From Brachypterus glaber (lineage: Eukaryota; Arthropoda; Insecta; Coleoptera; Kateretidae), in contig OY294052.1 of assembly GCA_958510825.1 (NCBI GenBank), forward strand, positions 3,307,816-3,371,815: DNA of 64,000 nucleotides, in the 5' to 3' direction. The position numbers were made by a program, and so were the translations under genes. The notes under the pieces were generated by a model. That model was not told the origin of the DNA. It searched no databases and saw nothing but the letters and a program-made list of their open reading frames with translations. Below are positions 43,743-55,135 of the stretch, one piece after another (position 1 is the first letter of the stretch; every line of letters starts with the position of its first letter).

Positions 43743-44681
43743 ATAATACGTAAAATTCGACCGGGAAAAAATAAATAAATAAAAATATTTACCAGCTCTC
43801 TGACTAAAAGTGAGTGAGCAAAGAAAAGTAATTTCGTAATTTGATTATAAGTTGTGCTATTATGGCTCTTATTCCGGGTTTCAGCCAAAGCCGAATTTAA
43901 ATGAGGCCGCAAACAATCCCAAGAGATATTAATTAATTATTAGAACTCGGATCGAGGTATTCATTTACCGACGGCTCGCAGGAATTAGAAATTTAAAAAA
44001 CTAATTTTTAAAGTTAATAGAAACTTTAAACTATACTAAATTGACTTTCATGTCGACGCTGGAGCTATTGCATATTGCATAGTCACGAAAAACACAAACA
44101 CGTAAAAAAAATAAAAAAAATGTTTCTTTTTTTATTTTGTTTTTGTTTTTTCGAAAAAATAATCATTTTTAAAAACAAAAATAGTTTTTTCATATTTTAT
44201 GTGTCGAGATGAGAGATAGGTTAGTGAAATATACTTTCAAATGTTTATTTTCTTTAAAAATCTTTTTTTTTACGGGTAGACAAGATTCAGGGCCTTTTTT
44301 ATTTACGTCACATCAAATATGGCAAACAATAGTTTAGAGCAATGGGGCAAAATGGACAAAAACTATAATTTTTAGCGATTATTATTTATAGTGGGACAAT
44401 ATTTTTTGCATAAATGAAAATAATGTTTAATTCCCTACAAAAACATATCATTTTTATCGCAGGACTATTAGTTTCCTAGATATAATCATTTTAATAAATT
44501 TTAATATATTTTTACATTTTTAATTAGATGTCAAATTTTGACAGTAGTAAATTTTCAGTCATAGGTAAACTTAATTTCAAGTAACTTTTCTTCTAATAGT
44601 ACGGCCAGAAAAACAATCCGATAAAGTTACAAAGCAAAAACAAAAGGAAATGGTCCAAATATACAGGAAAAGTGAAGTCAA
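43743..44681. other. No gene recognised
   Basis: AT-rich, no conserved frame. 43.86-43.98 kb is slightly GC-richer without recognisable content. Confidence 0.45.
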
Positions 44682-45084
44682 TGGCGATTTATCCCGTTAG
44701 ACAGGGACAAAAGTTCTACCCAAAAAGGATAAAAGACATACATACACTCCCACTTCCACCCAACCAAACAAATTCTGTATTTGTTCTTTGTTGAACAAAT
44801 ACAATATTTACTTGGCCGGGCGAAAGGTGTAACTATATTATTTTTATTAAAGAAATTACTGGCGCCATCTAAATTTTAGTAGAATTATCTTATTCTACAG
44901 ATTCACATTAGCTATGTTCGTTCGTACCGCTCAGTGCTACACTTTACGGCCAACCAAATAAATACTGTATTTTTTGTATAAAAAACAAATACAGTATTTA
45001 TTTGGTTGGCTGGAAAGTGTAGCACAAATGAGATAGAGATAGGGTAGACGTCTTTTGTTTCATAATTCTAGTTGTAGAGAGCTC
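44682..45084 (+). repeat. ~405 bp repeat with two palindromic cores, family K, copy 2
   Basis: Same order and landmarks as 38.00-38.40 kb (CACTCCCACTTCCACCCAAC, TCTATTTGTT-type cores, GAGATAGAGATAGGGTAGAC). It ends GTTGTAGAGAGCTCC and, unlike copy 1, is not followed by the family L palindrome. Confidence 0.75.
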
Positions 45085-45503
45085 CATTTGATATCTTATT
45101 TTATAAACTTCCTCATTTTTCCACCCGTCTTGAAAAGGTACCAGTTTCATATTTTTTAATTATTATTTATTCCAACCCTGCTGAATGAGTACCCCGATCC
45201 GAACAGTGCTCATTATGCATTCATTAATTTTCGATTAAGTTTTTAGAGAAACTTAAGTGTCCTGGGGTTTTACTTAAACTTTGATCTCATGCATTTATTA
45301 CACGTGTTCATTTTATTAGACGAGATTTTACTGCCACTCTTTTGTGTTGCAAAGCGGTTAACTTAACCTCATTTTATCGCATGCTTTAAGTTCTTTATAA
45401 GCCCATTTTCACAAACACCGTCCTCATGACGTGTCAGCGGAACTCAATTACAAAATAGTTGGACGCTCTTTAATTTCCACTAAAGTAAGTAATTACTAAA
45501 TGG

Positions 45504-45768
45504 GAGGCATAGCGTAGTGGCTAGCGCGTATAGCAAGCCTAATAGCGTGAGTTCGATTCTCACTAGCGCAGATTTGCCTTTTTCAGTTAATTAATAATTG
45601 AAACTGGGCAAAGGCGATAAGTGAAACGGACACTCCCTAGAAACTGATTCGAAAGTCAGTATAAGCCGGTGGTTTCCTTTACTACTAGCCCACACAAGTC
45701 CTGGACTTAGGGGATGCTTAATTAAGTAGAATAGTACGAGGTTAAACAAACAAACAAACAAACAAACT
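45504..45768 (+). repeat. tRNA-derived SINE, family 1, copy 1
   Basis: The head has pol III boxes: A-like TAGCGTAGTGGCTAGCGCG and B-like GTGAGTTCGATTCTCAC. The body includes GATAAGTGAAACGGACACTC and CACACAAGTCCTGGACTTAG, and the tail is ACAA/AAAC repeats. About 265 bp. Other copies: 58.01 (inverted, different head) and 60.73 kb. This is not a functional tRNA gene: the acceptor and anticodon arms do not pair properly. Confidence 0.82.
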
Positions 45769-47230
45769 ACACAGAGATGACTTTTCTTTAAATAATATGA
45801 AATCTTAATTTTAAATTTATAAAGTAATACCTTGTTGTCAAGTCAATTAACTTGGATAATAAATATAACAGAACTGGTAAAGTAAATTAATAAAAATCGT
45901 CGTATCGGAAGAATCCTTCCTATAGCACCGGTGTGCACATAACGGGATACAGGGACCATAATTATGAGTACTCTAACATTATGAATATTTTTATTGAAAC
46001 ACAAATTATTAATTTCTGGTTTAAAGAAAAAAATATCTCTTAATTAAAAAAATGCAAATGCATGAATTATTTTTTAATTAATTTCGCACTATAAACTTAT
46101 AAAAAAGTTTCAAGCAATTAAAAAGTTTTTCAGGTATAATTAATGAATTATTTTTTTAATAAAAATTAAAACAAGCCCTGAAAGTGCTTCCAATTCTATA
46201 GCACACTGCTCAAAGTGGATAGTATATTTAGTTTTCTCTCGATAGACTTCCTAAAATATGATTTCTTTGAGCGTGTGCTTTATTTTTTACATAATACTAA
46301 CCGTGGACCTGTTTTTATAAGAAAGCTCATATTTAAGCCAGTAAGATTTTTATGTTGGCGCCTTCGCCATTTTTGTAAATAAAATTTTTATTTTTCGAAA
46401 TAGCTATTTAAAAGTCCGACGTAAACACCTTGTAGGTCAATTAAGAGTATAAATGAATAAATGAATAAATAAATAAATTAATAAATAAATAAATAATAAC
46501 GTAACATTAGTCACCCGCCATTTAAAAGAAAAATATATCTTAAAAGCTTTAAAAACCCTAAAATCAGCCAATAACAATACAGGACGTACACTTAGCTTCT
46601 TGTACGTCGGAGGAGGCCCTCTTTAAAAGAAAAAATTGGGGTGTCAGACCCAGGTTCGAAGGTGCATGCCAAGTTGTTATTTAGATTTCCAGCTTTGTGG
46701 TGAGTGTAAAAAACTTCTGAAAGGACAGACAGACAGACAGAAAACTTATCGATTTTATTACATAGATTATCCTATTTATTATCCTAAAACAGTTAACTGT
46801 TTTGCTTAGAATAAATTTTTTATCAAATAACTTTTTTTCTATTTTGTGACTTTTATAAGCTCATAATCACACACATTTTGAGTGTTCTTAAAGGTTAGTA
46901 CTTTTTTTTCTTTTGGGTTGGCAACAGGATCCTGTCGACAGATGAATAACGTCTTCCGTGCCAATGTCAACGCCACTTTTAAGTTTAGTTTTCTAGGAAA
47001 TTGTATTTTAAGTTAATTTTTACGTGTTAAAATTTTGACTTGCTTACTTGCAGTGAAAAAGAGAAGAGCTATAAAAGATATCAAAATATCGTTTGTTCTT
47101 TGAATTTCAAACATTACTAAAATAGTAATACCAACCCAAAACAAAAATCCCTAAGGTCATAAATTTAAATATATATATTTTTTATTTTAGAGCAAAATAG
47201 AAAAAAATGTATAAAGCTCTCTTTTTATTA
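45769..47230. other. No gene recognised
   Basis: AT-rich. Includes an AATA microsatellite (about 46453-46498) and a GACA tract (46.72-46.74 kb). ATAGTATATTTAGTTTTCTC near 46219 resembles 37.90 kb. Confidence 0.45.
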
Positions 47231-47231
47231 T

Positions 47232-47337
47232 TATTATTTTACTCGTTTTATAACACGTTTTTAGCGCACTAGTACTTTAGAAAACGAGCCGCTTGCGGGT
47301 GTTATGAAACTAGTACTTTAATATACTATTATCGTGC
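47232..47337. repeat. Palindromic ACGTTTTTAG element, family I, copy 2 (partial)
   Basis: TATAACACGTTTTTAGCGCAC then AGTACTTTAGAAAACGAGCC, and GTTATGAAACTAGTACTTT at the right. It lacks about 30 bases of the right arm compared with 25.80 kb. Confidence 0.6.
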
Positions 47338-47359
47338 ATACAAAAAAACGTGATACACA

Positions 47360-47468
47360 GACGAACGGATGGACAGACCGATGGATGGACGGCGGACGGA
47401 CAGTTGGACGGATAGACAGACGGACGGACGGACAGTCGGACGGACAGACAGACGGACGGACGGGCAGA
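47360..47468 (+). repeat. GACGGACA minisatellite
   Basis: About 100 bases of GACGGAC / GATGGAC / GACAGAC units with point variants. It resembles the GTCT/GACA tracts at 12.07, 46.72 and 48.69 kb. Confidence 0.8.
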
Positions 47469-47805
47469 AGGATTTTAACAATGTTTTTCAGAATTAAATA
47501 AAATTATGTATAAATTTTTTTGATTTTGCAGGTTTTTGAAATTTAAAAACCATTTTCTAGCACTGTTTGCTGTGAAGAGTATATTCAGTATTCGTCGGTA
47601 CTGTAAAAACGTTGATGCAAACCCACAACAGGGAATTAAAATACCACCGAAAAAAAAGCTTGTTTTAATTGTGGCCAAAGTAATTGAAAGTTTGGTAATA
47701 ATTAAATAAAAGCTAGTTAACCAACCGCTGCAGCGCTGCAGATGCAAAAAAAAACTTAACTCTTAATTTAACGAATAACTTTTTAAGAATTTTGTTTTTA
47801 CACGA

Positions 47806-48518
47806 AATAGTATATTCTATAACTAGTATGGAATAGACAATATTCCGCACGAGCGGAAAGTTTGTCATACGAGCCGGCAGGCGAGTATGACGGTCCCGCT
47901 AGTGCGGAATGACCATTCCATACGTGTTGTATATACTTTTTCTTCGACTGCAAATATGAAACACTGTAATGCTATAAACTGCGGACAAGGTTAAAAACAA
48001 CGTTTTTTGTGACTCGACATTGTAAATGCAACAAAACACATATTTTTAAATAAAGCAATTAATGTTATTTAATAATTTTATCAAATCAGTACTTAAAAAA
48101 TATTTTTATTTAATTTTAGCACATATTTACAAATTATAATGCAAAACTTGAAGGTAATGTCAGATTGTTGTGACAGATATCAGGTTTAAATATTTAACAA
48201 TAGATGGAGCAGTTTTAATTTTTTGAACTAAATTGGTAAAAAACTGGTCAAATATTAAGAAAAACTAATAAACTTTATGTAATTTTAACGCAAAACTTTA
48301 AATTGCATTAAATTATTCAATATTTCATGTTAAAATATATATATTTTTGCTAATTTTGCTACAGTTTTCTTTACTTTTATAAACAAGAGATGGCACTACA
48401 TGTGCTCATTCTAACACTTGATACGGAATATTCATACCGTATCTAGAGCTAGAATGGATTCATTCTGTGTTTGAAAAGTGTGTGTATTTGCTTACATTCT
48501 AAAGCAGTCGTAGAAAAA
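47806..48518 (+). repeat. Repeat family B, complete copy
   Basis: About 710 bp. The palindromic head (AATAGTATATTCTATAAC, CAATATTCCGC/GCGGAATGACC, TCATACGAGCCGGCAGGCGA) is followed by an AT-rich body (TAAAAACAACGTTTTTTGTG, CAAGAGATGGCACTACATG) and ends TTCTAAAGCAGTCGTAGAAAA. The right end resembles the end of the head (TTTTTCTTCGACTG) in inverse. Non-coding. Confidence 0.8.
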
Positions 48519-49835
48519 CTAACTACCGTACTTGTTAATTACTACCGTATTTATTATACTGTTCACAGAGCGTAGGGCTAGAATAGAATTATACGGTTGT
48601 TTCGAATTTCCCAAACCCGACCAAAAAACGTACAAAAAAATCTTGGATGCACATCTGTTCCGTGAAAAAATAAGAAACTTTGAAAATGTCCGTCTGTCCA
48701 TGCCTCTGTCTGTCTGATGTCAAAATTTTTTTGTATACGATAACTCATAAACGAATAATCCGATCGACCCGAAATTTTCAGAAAAAAAATAAGTTCTATG
48801 AGTGGTAGACCCCTATTGTTTTTTAAAGTAGTCCCCCCAAAAACAGCAAAGTTATGGGGGTTAAATAAAAAATGAAAAACTATCATTCAAATTTTTTTTC
48901 GTTTTTCGCGAAAAGAAAATAAAAAAATTGTTTTTTTTTATATTGTTGCGTTTATATAAAGCTAACATTTACTTGACCCAATTAAATTTGGATTAAAAAG
49001 ATATGATTTATATCTGTGTAACTAATTTTTGTTATATTTGTTTTCAATTTAATATAAACTATTTAAATTAACTTTCAAACTAAATTAAGCAAGGCAAATC
49101 CTTCAATATAGAAACTTCTAGTAAAGGTAAGTTACGTAAAGTAAGCCTGGTTGCAAATGTTGACGTATAGTTAATCTAGCTTTATTAGTAAAGACAAATT
49201 GCAGTGTCGCATTTGGCCAATTAAATAACTATTCTACACACAAAGAAAAAGTCCTTTAAATATTTTTACACAATATTTTTTAATGACTTATCGCCAAATA
49301 TTTAAACAGTGTAAATAAAAAACCGATCTGAATAAAATTCAAAACTAGTTTAAAGTGTTCATAGTAAAAAGTGTCCAAAATCGCGTTAATATTTTTATTA
49401 TTAAAATTACAAGTCCCAAAGTTCAACAAAGAAATATTAAAATTATTTTTTAAGTATTTTTAATCAAAGAATAATTCTTTAAATTATTCTTAACAGGTGG
49501 AAACATATCCCCTGTCTTCGCTTTAAATCTACATTGCACTAACACTACTTTTCACTTTATTCTTTTTAATTAACAAGAAGAAATACTTTTCAGGACTGAT
49601 CACTATCTTAATATTTTACCCTTTTTATACTTTTTGAAAAAAAAAATTAAAATAAGACATAATGAAGTCAAAAAAATTACGTGTTTCTAAGGTGGGGCCT
49701 AACGAGAACAATTCCCCCCTACTGCAATAAAGCTATAAATTAAAATATGACATGTTAACGATTCTTTCCGAACATAAACGCGAACAGATCGCGTATAGAC
49801 TACACGGTATATTTAAAAATAAAATTATATTTAAA
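48519..49835. other. No gene recognised; GTCTGTC repeat fragment
   Basis: 48.58-48.87 kb contains AATGTCCGTCTGTCC, then GATAACTCATAAACGAATAA and AATTTTCAGAAAAAAA, a common insect dispersed-repeat layout. A 102-codon minus frame covers it but has no family features. The rest is AT-rich. Confidence 0.4.
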
Positions 49836-49839
49836 GAGA

Positions 49840-49998
49840 GGAAGACAAATGAAAATCTGGATGGATAGAATAGAGGAATTGGGTATAAAAAGAGGAAAGT
49901 CATTAGAAGAAATGAAGATAATGGCCAAGAACCGTAAACTTTGGAAAAACTGGATAAAATCCAGCTTGCCCCTTAGGGGTATAAGGGATTTTCGATGA
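49840..49998 (+). pseudogene. C-terminal end of an RTE/R4-type LINE polyprotein
   Basis: The frame reads GRQMKIWMDRIEELG ... EEMKIMAKNRKLWKNWI ... RDFR-stop. The W-x-D-x-I and A-x-x-R-x-x-W spacing is the usual last segment of insect RTE/R4 endonuclease-reverse transcriptases. After the stop comes GAAGAAGAAGA, a short repeat tail. Only about 53 codons are kept; a 5'-truncated insertion. Confidence 0.6.
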
Positions 49999-50009
49999 AG
50001 AAGAAGATA

Positions 50010-50152
50010 TTTAAAACATTTTACAATATGTAAAATTTTACGCATCAGGCAACACACAATTATATAGGACTAGCTGTATTTTTCATGCAAAATCCATACA
50101 TCCATTTTGTATACATGTAAAATCAGAAATGTTTGGAGTTTATAAAGTATGA
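50010..50152. other. No gene recognised
   Basis: Short AT-rich spacer following the LINE tail. Confidence 0.4.
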
Positions 50153-50154
50153 TT

Positions 50155-50429
50155 GCGATCGTCCCAACGAATTAATAACTCTTCTTTCTAGAATAGGCAT
50201 ACTGTTAAAATAAAGTATCGCCGTCATCTCGGTTTGTTTGTAAACAAATAGTAGGTATATTCAGGCCTGAACAATAAGAATTACCAGTAACTGGTATTGT
50301 TGTCTCTGTTAGAACAAAGATGTGCGAGTAAGACAGACGAATGTTTATGTTGCCGACGTTTTTGTCAGTTTTTACGAATGAAATGCCTGTTCTAGAGAGA
50401 AGAGTTATTAGTTCGTTGGATCGTCCCTT
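50155..50429. repeat. TIR element (CCAACGAATTAATAACTC ends)
   Basis: CCCAACGAATTAATAACTC then TTCTTTCTAGAATAGGCAT at the left; inverted ATGCCTGTTCTAGAGAGAAG then AGTTATTAGTTCGTTGG at the right. Arms about 45 bp, total about 270 bp; the centre holds the palindrome TTACCAGTAACTGGTA. Confidence 0.65.
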
Positions 50430-51735
50430 TCAATAATAAATCTTAGCTTAGATAATCTTCAATCTCGCCTTACTTTGAATAGCATTTTCTAGATATTTAA
50501 TTTTTCCCAGTGTACGTAATTTTTTTATTAAAATTGGTCGAATTTACTTCGCAGAAACTAATTATTGTGCACGATTTTTTTATAAACAAACTGAATACCT
50601 TTATTAAAAGACTCTTATTTTATTAGCTTCTTTTGTAAAAAATAAAATTTGTTTCAAGTTTGTATTAACAAGATAATAAAATGAGTTCAGTCGCTTCCGC
50701 CAAGCGAGAAAGTTATGAAGTGTATTTCAGTTTGTTTGAAAATAAATTTAAAGATTTTGTAAATCTAATAAAGTTACAAGTTTTCGGTCTTTTGACGAAA
50801 AACGCTGTCGAACATTAGGGTTGTTTCTGTTTGATTCGTTTTATTTCCGATATATTTTTTTTTGTCAAAATCAAAGAAACTATGTAAGATGGTTACACAA
50901 TGATTTGACAGGTATTATCTACAATAAATAGGTTTCTTTTCTTTAAAACTGACAAAATATTGTACCAATTTTAAGAAAAAGATTTTAGTTAGGATAGAGT
51001 CAATCCTAATCGAAAATTTTTCTATCAGACTATATAAAGATATTTCCTTTGCATCGCTGAAGCAGCTGAAGCGTAACAGCTACAAAAACCAATTTGGCAA
51101 TTTATTTTACCACAAAATGCCTATACACAGTTTCCAAAGAAATCAACAAAAAAATCTTTCAGTAGAAATAAAAGATAACCAATTTAAAATTTACTTAACT
51201 TATCTTAGATGTATTATATATTAACTTTGATGGCACTTAGTTCTTTTAGGTCTACGCGTTAAATAAATAATACATGCGTTATGTTGCTAATATTTTGTAA
51301 AACACGTAAATAAATACAAAAACAAAAAAAATTACACAGGGTGTAACAAAAAAGGTGGGCTTGCTATACACAACCATATTGTCTAAAATGCTTCGTCTCT
51401 GAGTTATGGTCACTTAAAGTTTTTAGCTGGGATACTACTTTAATACACTCTTGGTATAGTAACACATCTTTATCAAGTAGGCCAAGATTATTTTTGCCCA
51501 TGCGACCAGAGCCACAATGCAGCTTTTAAGGCAGATTTTCAAAGAGCGAATAATTTCGCGAAATTCGGATTTTCATTTTCCTTCACGATCGCCCGATGAT
51601 CGAGCCAACTAGCCCTGGACTTTTCAACAGCTTAAGCCAGACATGTTAGGAACCGTCATGGAAAATGGAAAAGAGCCCGTGCTTGCAAAGCTAAAAAAGT
51701 CATTTAAAAGAAATGACTTTTCATCCATAGTTCAA
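50430..51735. other. No gene recognised
   Basis: ACACAGGGTGTAACAAAAAAG near 51334 is like the end of an ACAGGGTGT-type repeat. AAAGTCATTTAAAAG then AAATGACTTT near 51700 is a small hairpin. Confidence 0.4.
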
Positions 51736-52428
51736 AAATAGTATATTCTATAACTAGTATGGAATAGACAATATTTCGCGCGAGCGGAGAGTTTGTCATA
51801 CGAGCCGGCAAGCGAGTATGAGTGTTGTAGACTATACTTTTTCTTCGACTGCAAATATGAAACACTGTATGGCTTTAAACTGCGGACAAGGTTAAAAACC
51901 ATGTTTTTTTTGTAACTCGACATTGTAAATGCAACAAAACACATATTTTTAAATAAAGCAATTAATGTTATTTAATAATTTTATCAAAACAGTACTTAAA
52001 AAAGATTTTTATTTAATTTTAGCAGATATTTACAAATAATAATGCAAAAATTAAAGGTTATGTCAGATTATTGTGACAGATATCAGGTTTAAATATTTAA
52101 CAACAGATGGAGCAGTTTTAATTTTTTGAACTAAATTGATAAAAAAACCGGTCAAATATTAAGAAAAACTAATAAACTTTATGTAATTTTAACGCAAAAC
52201 TTTAAGTTGCATTAAATTATTCAATATGTTATGGTAAAATATATATATTTTTACTAATTTTGCTACAGTTTTCTTTACTTTTATAAACAAGAGATGGCAT
52301 TACATGCGCTCATTCTAACACTTGATACGGAATATTCATACCGTAGAGCTAGAATGGGTTCATTCTGTGTTTGAAAAGTTTGAAAAGTGTGTGTATTTGC
52401 TTACATTCTAAAGCACTCGTAGAAAAAA
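51736..52428 (+). repeat. Repeat family B, copy with shortened head
   Basis: Same as 47.81 kb, but the head lacks about 35 bases (after CAAGCGAGTATG the GACGGTCCCGC ... TTCCATAC part is gone). The body and right end (ACATTCTAAAGCACTCGTAG) are present, with GAAAAGTTTGAAAAGTGTGT locally duplicated. Confidence 0.78.
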
Positions 52429-52659
52429 ACCATTTCCTGTACTCTATATTGTAAAAGAAATGAATAAATTGACAAACTTTTAAATGGTAAAGTGACAACC
52501 CTGTACTTATATTTTAAGATGAAATAAACATGATGTTTTAATCATTAATCAATATATTAACAAAGCACGGAGTTCTCTATTGTTTTTTTTTTAAGTTCAG
52601 TATCGTCAAAGAACATCAAAACTAATTATCAGATTTTAAGGGTAAATAGAAACAAAAAG

Positions 52660-52915
52660 GGCATTGTTAGGAGCCAAGCCATTATCAACAGGCGGTAAAG
52701 CGATATTGAACAATGGGGTATTAGCTTCATAATGTGTTAAAGGAGCTAATTACCAGAAACACTTGTTAGGAATCTTGAAAGAAATCACACTGGGGTAAAA
52801 AAGTGGTGCTCCATAGTAGCAAAAACTTGCAAAGTTACATTGAAGGGAGATAATACCACAGTAATGCATGATAATATCACTTGCACGCAGGCCAAATGCC
52901 CATTGTGCATACTAT
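52660..52915 (+). pseudogene. Possible FLYWCH zinc-finger remnant
   Basis: Codons from about 52758 read ETLVRNLERNHTGVKKW, then CSIVAKTCKVTLK and GDNTTVMHDNITCTQ. The W-C-S-x(4)-C-K-x-x-L and following H fit the middle of a FLYWCH domain; the last histidine position is Cys. Stops occur upstream in all frames, so no domain start is intact. FLYWCH domains occur in MULE transposases and in host proteins; here a transposon relic is likelier. Confidence 0.33.
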
Positions 52916-53042
52916 CTTCTGTGGACCACCGGCTTATAGTGACTTCCGAACCACTGTTTGTAAGGCATAGATACACTTTTTGTCCAACAATTCTTTTTTA
53001 TAGAAATTGAACAAACTATTGTTTCTGCCACCTAGTTTAATC

Positions 53043-53292
53043 TAAGGCAAGTAGATTCAAATTCAACAATTCAGGATAAGACCGCAAAGAGACCATCCTT
53101 ACTGTATAGTCGGCCACAATTCTCCATGCCACAAAGAGAGCAGCCATAATGTACAGTCGGACACAAATCTCAATGTCCCATCGCATGAACTAAATAATTT
53201 GTCCTCCACCGCGGGGACTCGAACCCAGGCTCTAGCCGTAACGAAGTAAATATCAAATGCTTAAACCACCACGGCTACCACCTTACCCATAT
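53043..53292 (-). repeat. tRNA-derived SINE, family 2
   Basis: On the minus strand the head reads GGTGGTAGCCGTGGTGGTTT (A box), with GGGTTCGAGTCCCCGCGG (B box) about 55 bases from the start. The body contains a degenerate ~45 base tandem duplication (GTCCGACTGTACATTATGG, GGCCGACTATACAGTAAGG). It is unrelated in body to SINE family 1. Confidence 0.68.
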
Positions 53293-53309
53293 CCATAGTA
53301 GCTATGTAC

Positions 53310-53705
53310 AGGCTTATTCAGAAATAGGGTCATTAATTTTAAACCCTTCGCAGTGCAGTGAAAATAAAGTGCCAAAAACGTGCTAAAAAATTTTTTTTGT
53401 TGAAAAAAGATGTATTGTATGTTTTTGGGTCGCTGAATCTGAATCCGAGGTCAGAATTTTAAAGTTAGAGTTCGAAATGGCGGATCCAATATGGCGGATT
53501 AGATTTTTAAAGTTAGTCGGATTTGCTTGAAACTTGTTACCAGGCGGGTTTTGGGGCAGCTGATTACTACTAGCACTAGCAGTTTTCCAAAATTCAAAAT
53601 GGCGGGTCCAATATGGCGGATTAGATTTTTAAAGTTGCTCGGATTTTCTTTCATGCTTCATGTGAAGGTGAAATTTCACCTTTCGAGGAGGAAAAATTAA
53701 AACTA
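53310..53705 (+). repeat. Repeat with doubled ATGGCGG units
   Basis: Begins TACAGGCTTATTCAGAAATA, like the 35.35 kb repeat. AATATGGCGGATTAGATTTT occurs at about 53489 and 53610, each preceded by AAATGGCGG-like words. The right part shares GAAGGTGAAATTTCA with 7.16 kb. Confidence 0.5.
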
Positions 53706-53747
53706 AAATGTTGAAAACCTAAATTTCAATGATACAGAGCAAATATA

Positions 53748-54275
53748 TTTTCCTACGAGCTAGTGAGTACTTAGTGCCTATTTCCCACCCGTTGCCTATG
53801 CCAACGGTTGGAAAGTGACAGTCAGCATACATACCTGCATACAGAACCTCATATTGACAAACTAATTTTAAGATAATTTAGAGTTTTTTTTTGTGTTTAG
53901 GTTCTAGGTCGTAGGAAAAATAGTATACACACCTCGACGCATACCATTTCAGTGCACATCGAGTGCACTAAAAACTAGGGTCGCATACTCGATGCGTAAT
54001 AACCATTCCTACGACCTAGTTAGTAGTTAGTGCTTATTTTCCACCCGTTGTCATGACTGCGTTCGGAAAGTGACAGTCAGCTGATTTTACATGTCTGCTG
54101 TCAGAAAACAAGTGAACGTCAAACACAAAATGTAAAAATAATTTTAAGAAATTGTTTTTTTATGTTTAGGTCTTAGGTCGTATGAAAAATAGTATACGCA
54201 CCTCGGGAAAATAAGCACTCTCGTGCACTGAAAACTAGGTTAGAGTACTCGGTGCGTAATATACTATTTTTAACT
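53748..54275 (+). repeat. Tandem dimer of the ACGACCTAG palindromic unit (family G)
   Basis: Two units of about 260-265 bp. Each begins TCCTACGA(C/G)CTAGT, continues GTTAGTGC-type and GGAAAGTGACAGTCAGC words, reaches GGTCGTAGGAAAAATAGTATAC, and closes with a palindrome between CACCTCG and ACTCGGTGCGTAATA. Head-to-tail order is seen directly. The solo copy at 23.3 kb is inverted. This resembles a short satellite array or a tandem MITE. Confidence 0.72.
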
Positions 54276-55034
54276 AATGAGGCTTAATACGTCTGGCCTA
54301 GTAGTAATGATTTATTACTGTAATGAAAATAAAGTTAAATCATTTTTATATAAAAGATTATCATTAAAAAGTAAATATTAAATTCAAAACTTGGCTTTCC
54401 CATAAACTGTTTACTTTTAAATGGAGTCGTATTTTCCTTAAAACTTTAAAGTATTACTAACTAAGCTTAATGTTTAATATAAGTTAAATTAAAATTTTAT
54501 GGTTATAGACTTATAAGTCGGTAACTACATCAAATAATTTTATTTAAATCTAAATAAGTTTTAAACCGAAAAGGGGCCTTACTGTTTACATGCAAATTAA
54601 GGTTAAAACAATCATTTTTGATTTTTTTCGTGTATTGAATTGAGAAGCCTTCAATGAATTTTTATTTAATATACAAGTTCAAGGGCGGCCATGTTTAAAA
54701 GTTCACCAAAATTATATGAGATGACGCACATGCGTCAAAACCGAAATAAATAAAGCCAAGTAAATTAAAATTTACTCGACAAATAGACAACTATTTGCTA
54801 TGCACATTGTACATCATTTAACTGATAAACAAAATATCCATTTGAAATAATGTTTGCAATAAGCGTTACAATGCGGTAGGTCATGAATTTTAATTATCAT
54901 ATTTTATTAAATTAAATAAACAAACTATATAATTAGTGCTATCTTTCAATAAAATACAAAAATTACAATACTAATCAGTAATTAGTAATTAGTAATAGTA
55001 ATTTTAATTTAATTGAATCTGACTAGTTTTTATT
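54276..55034. other. No gene recognised
   Basis: Strongly AT-rich, no frame. Confidence 0.45.
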
Positions 55035-55135
55035 TACACAGGATGATTTTAAAATAGCTACACTCCTTTTAAGGGGTGATTCTACATAAAAAAATGGAAA
55101 AAAGTTCCGTCAAACATATTAAAAAAAAGTTTTAT
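55035..55135 (+). repeat. TGATTCTA-type repeat fragment
   Basis: ACACAGGATGATTTTAAAAT, then TTTTAAGGGGTGATTCTA and AAATGGAAAAAAGTTCC. Same word order as at 35.35 kb. Confidence 0.5.

Noticed and set aside
45504..45575. tRNA gene
   Set aside because: Has A and B boxes, but the stems do not pair as a tRNA and the same body and tail occur in three copies; it is a SINE head.
47360..47468. CRISPR-like spaced repeats
   Set aside because: Short contiguous GACGGACA units without spacers; a minisatellite in a eukaryotic context.
52785..52976. 63-codon minus-strand frame
   Set aside because: Opposite strand of the FLYWCH-like segment; no motif of its own.
53210..53292. tRNA gene on the minus strand
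   Set aside because: B box is good, but the acceptor ends do not pair and a SINE-like body follows.
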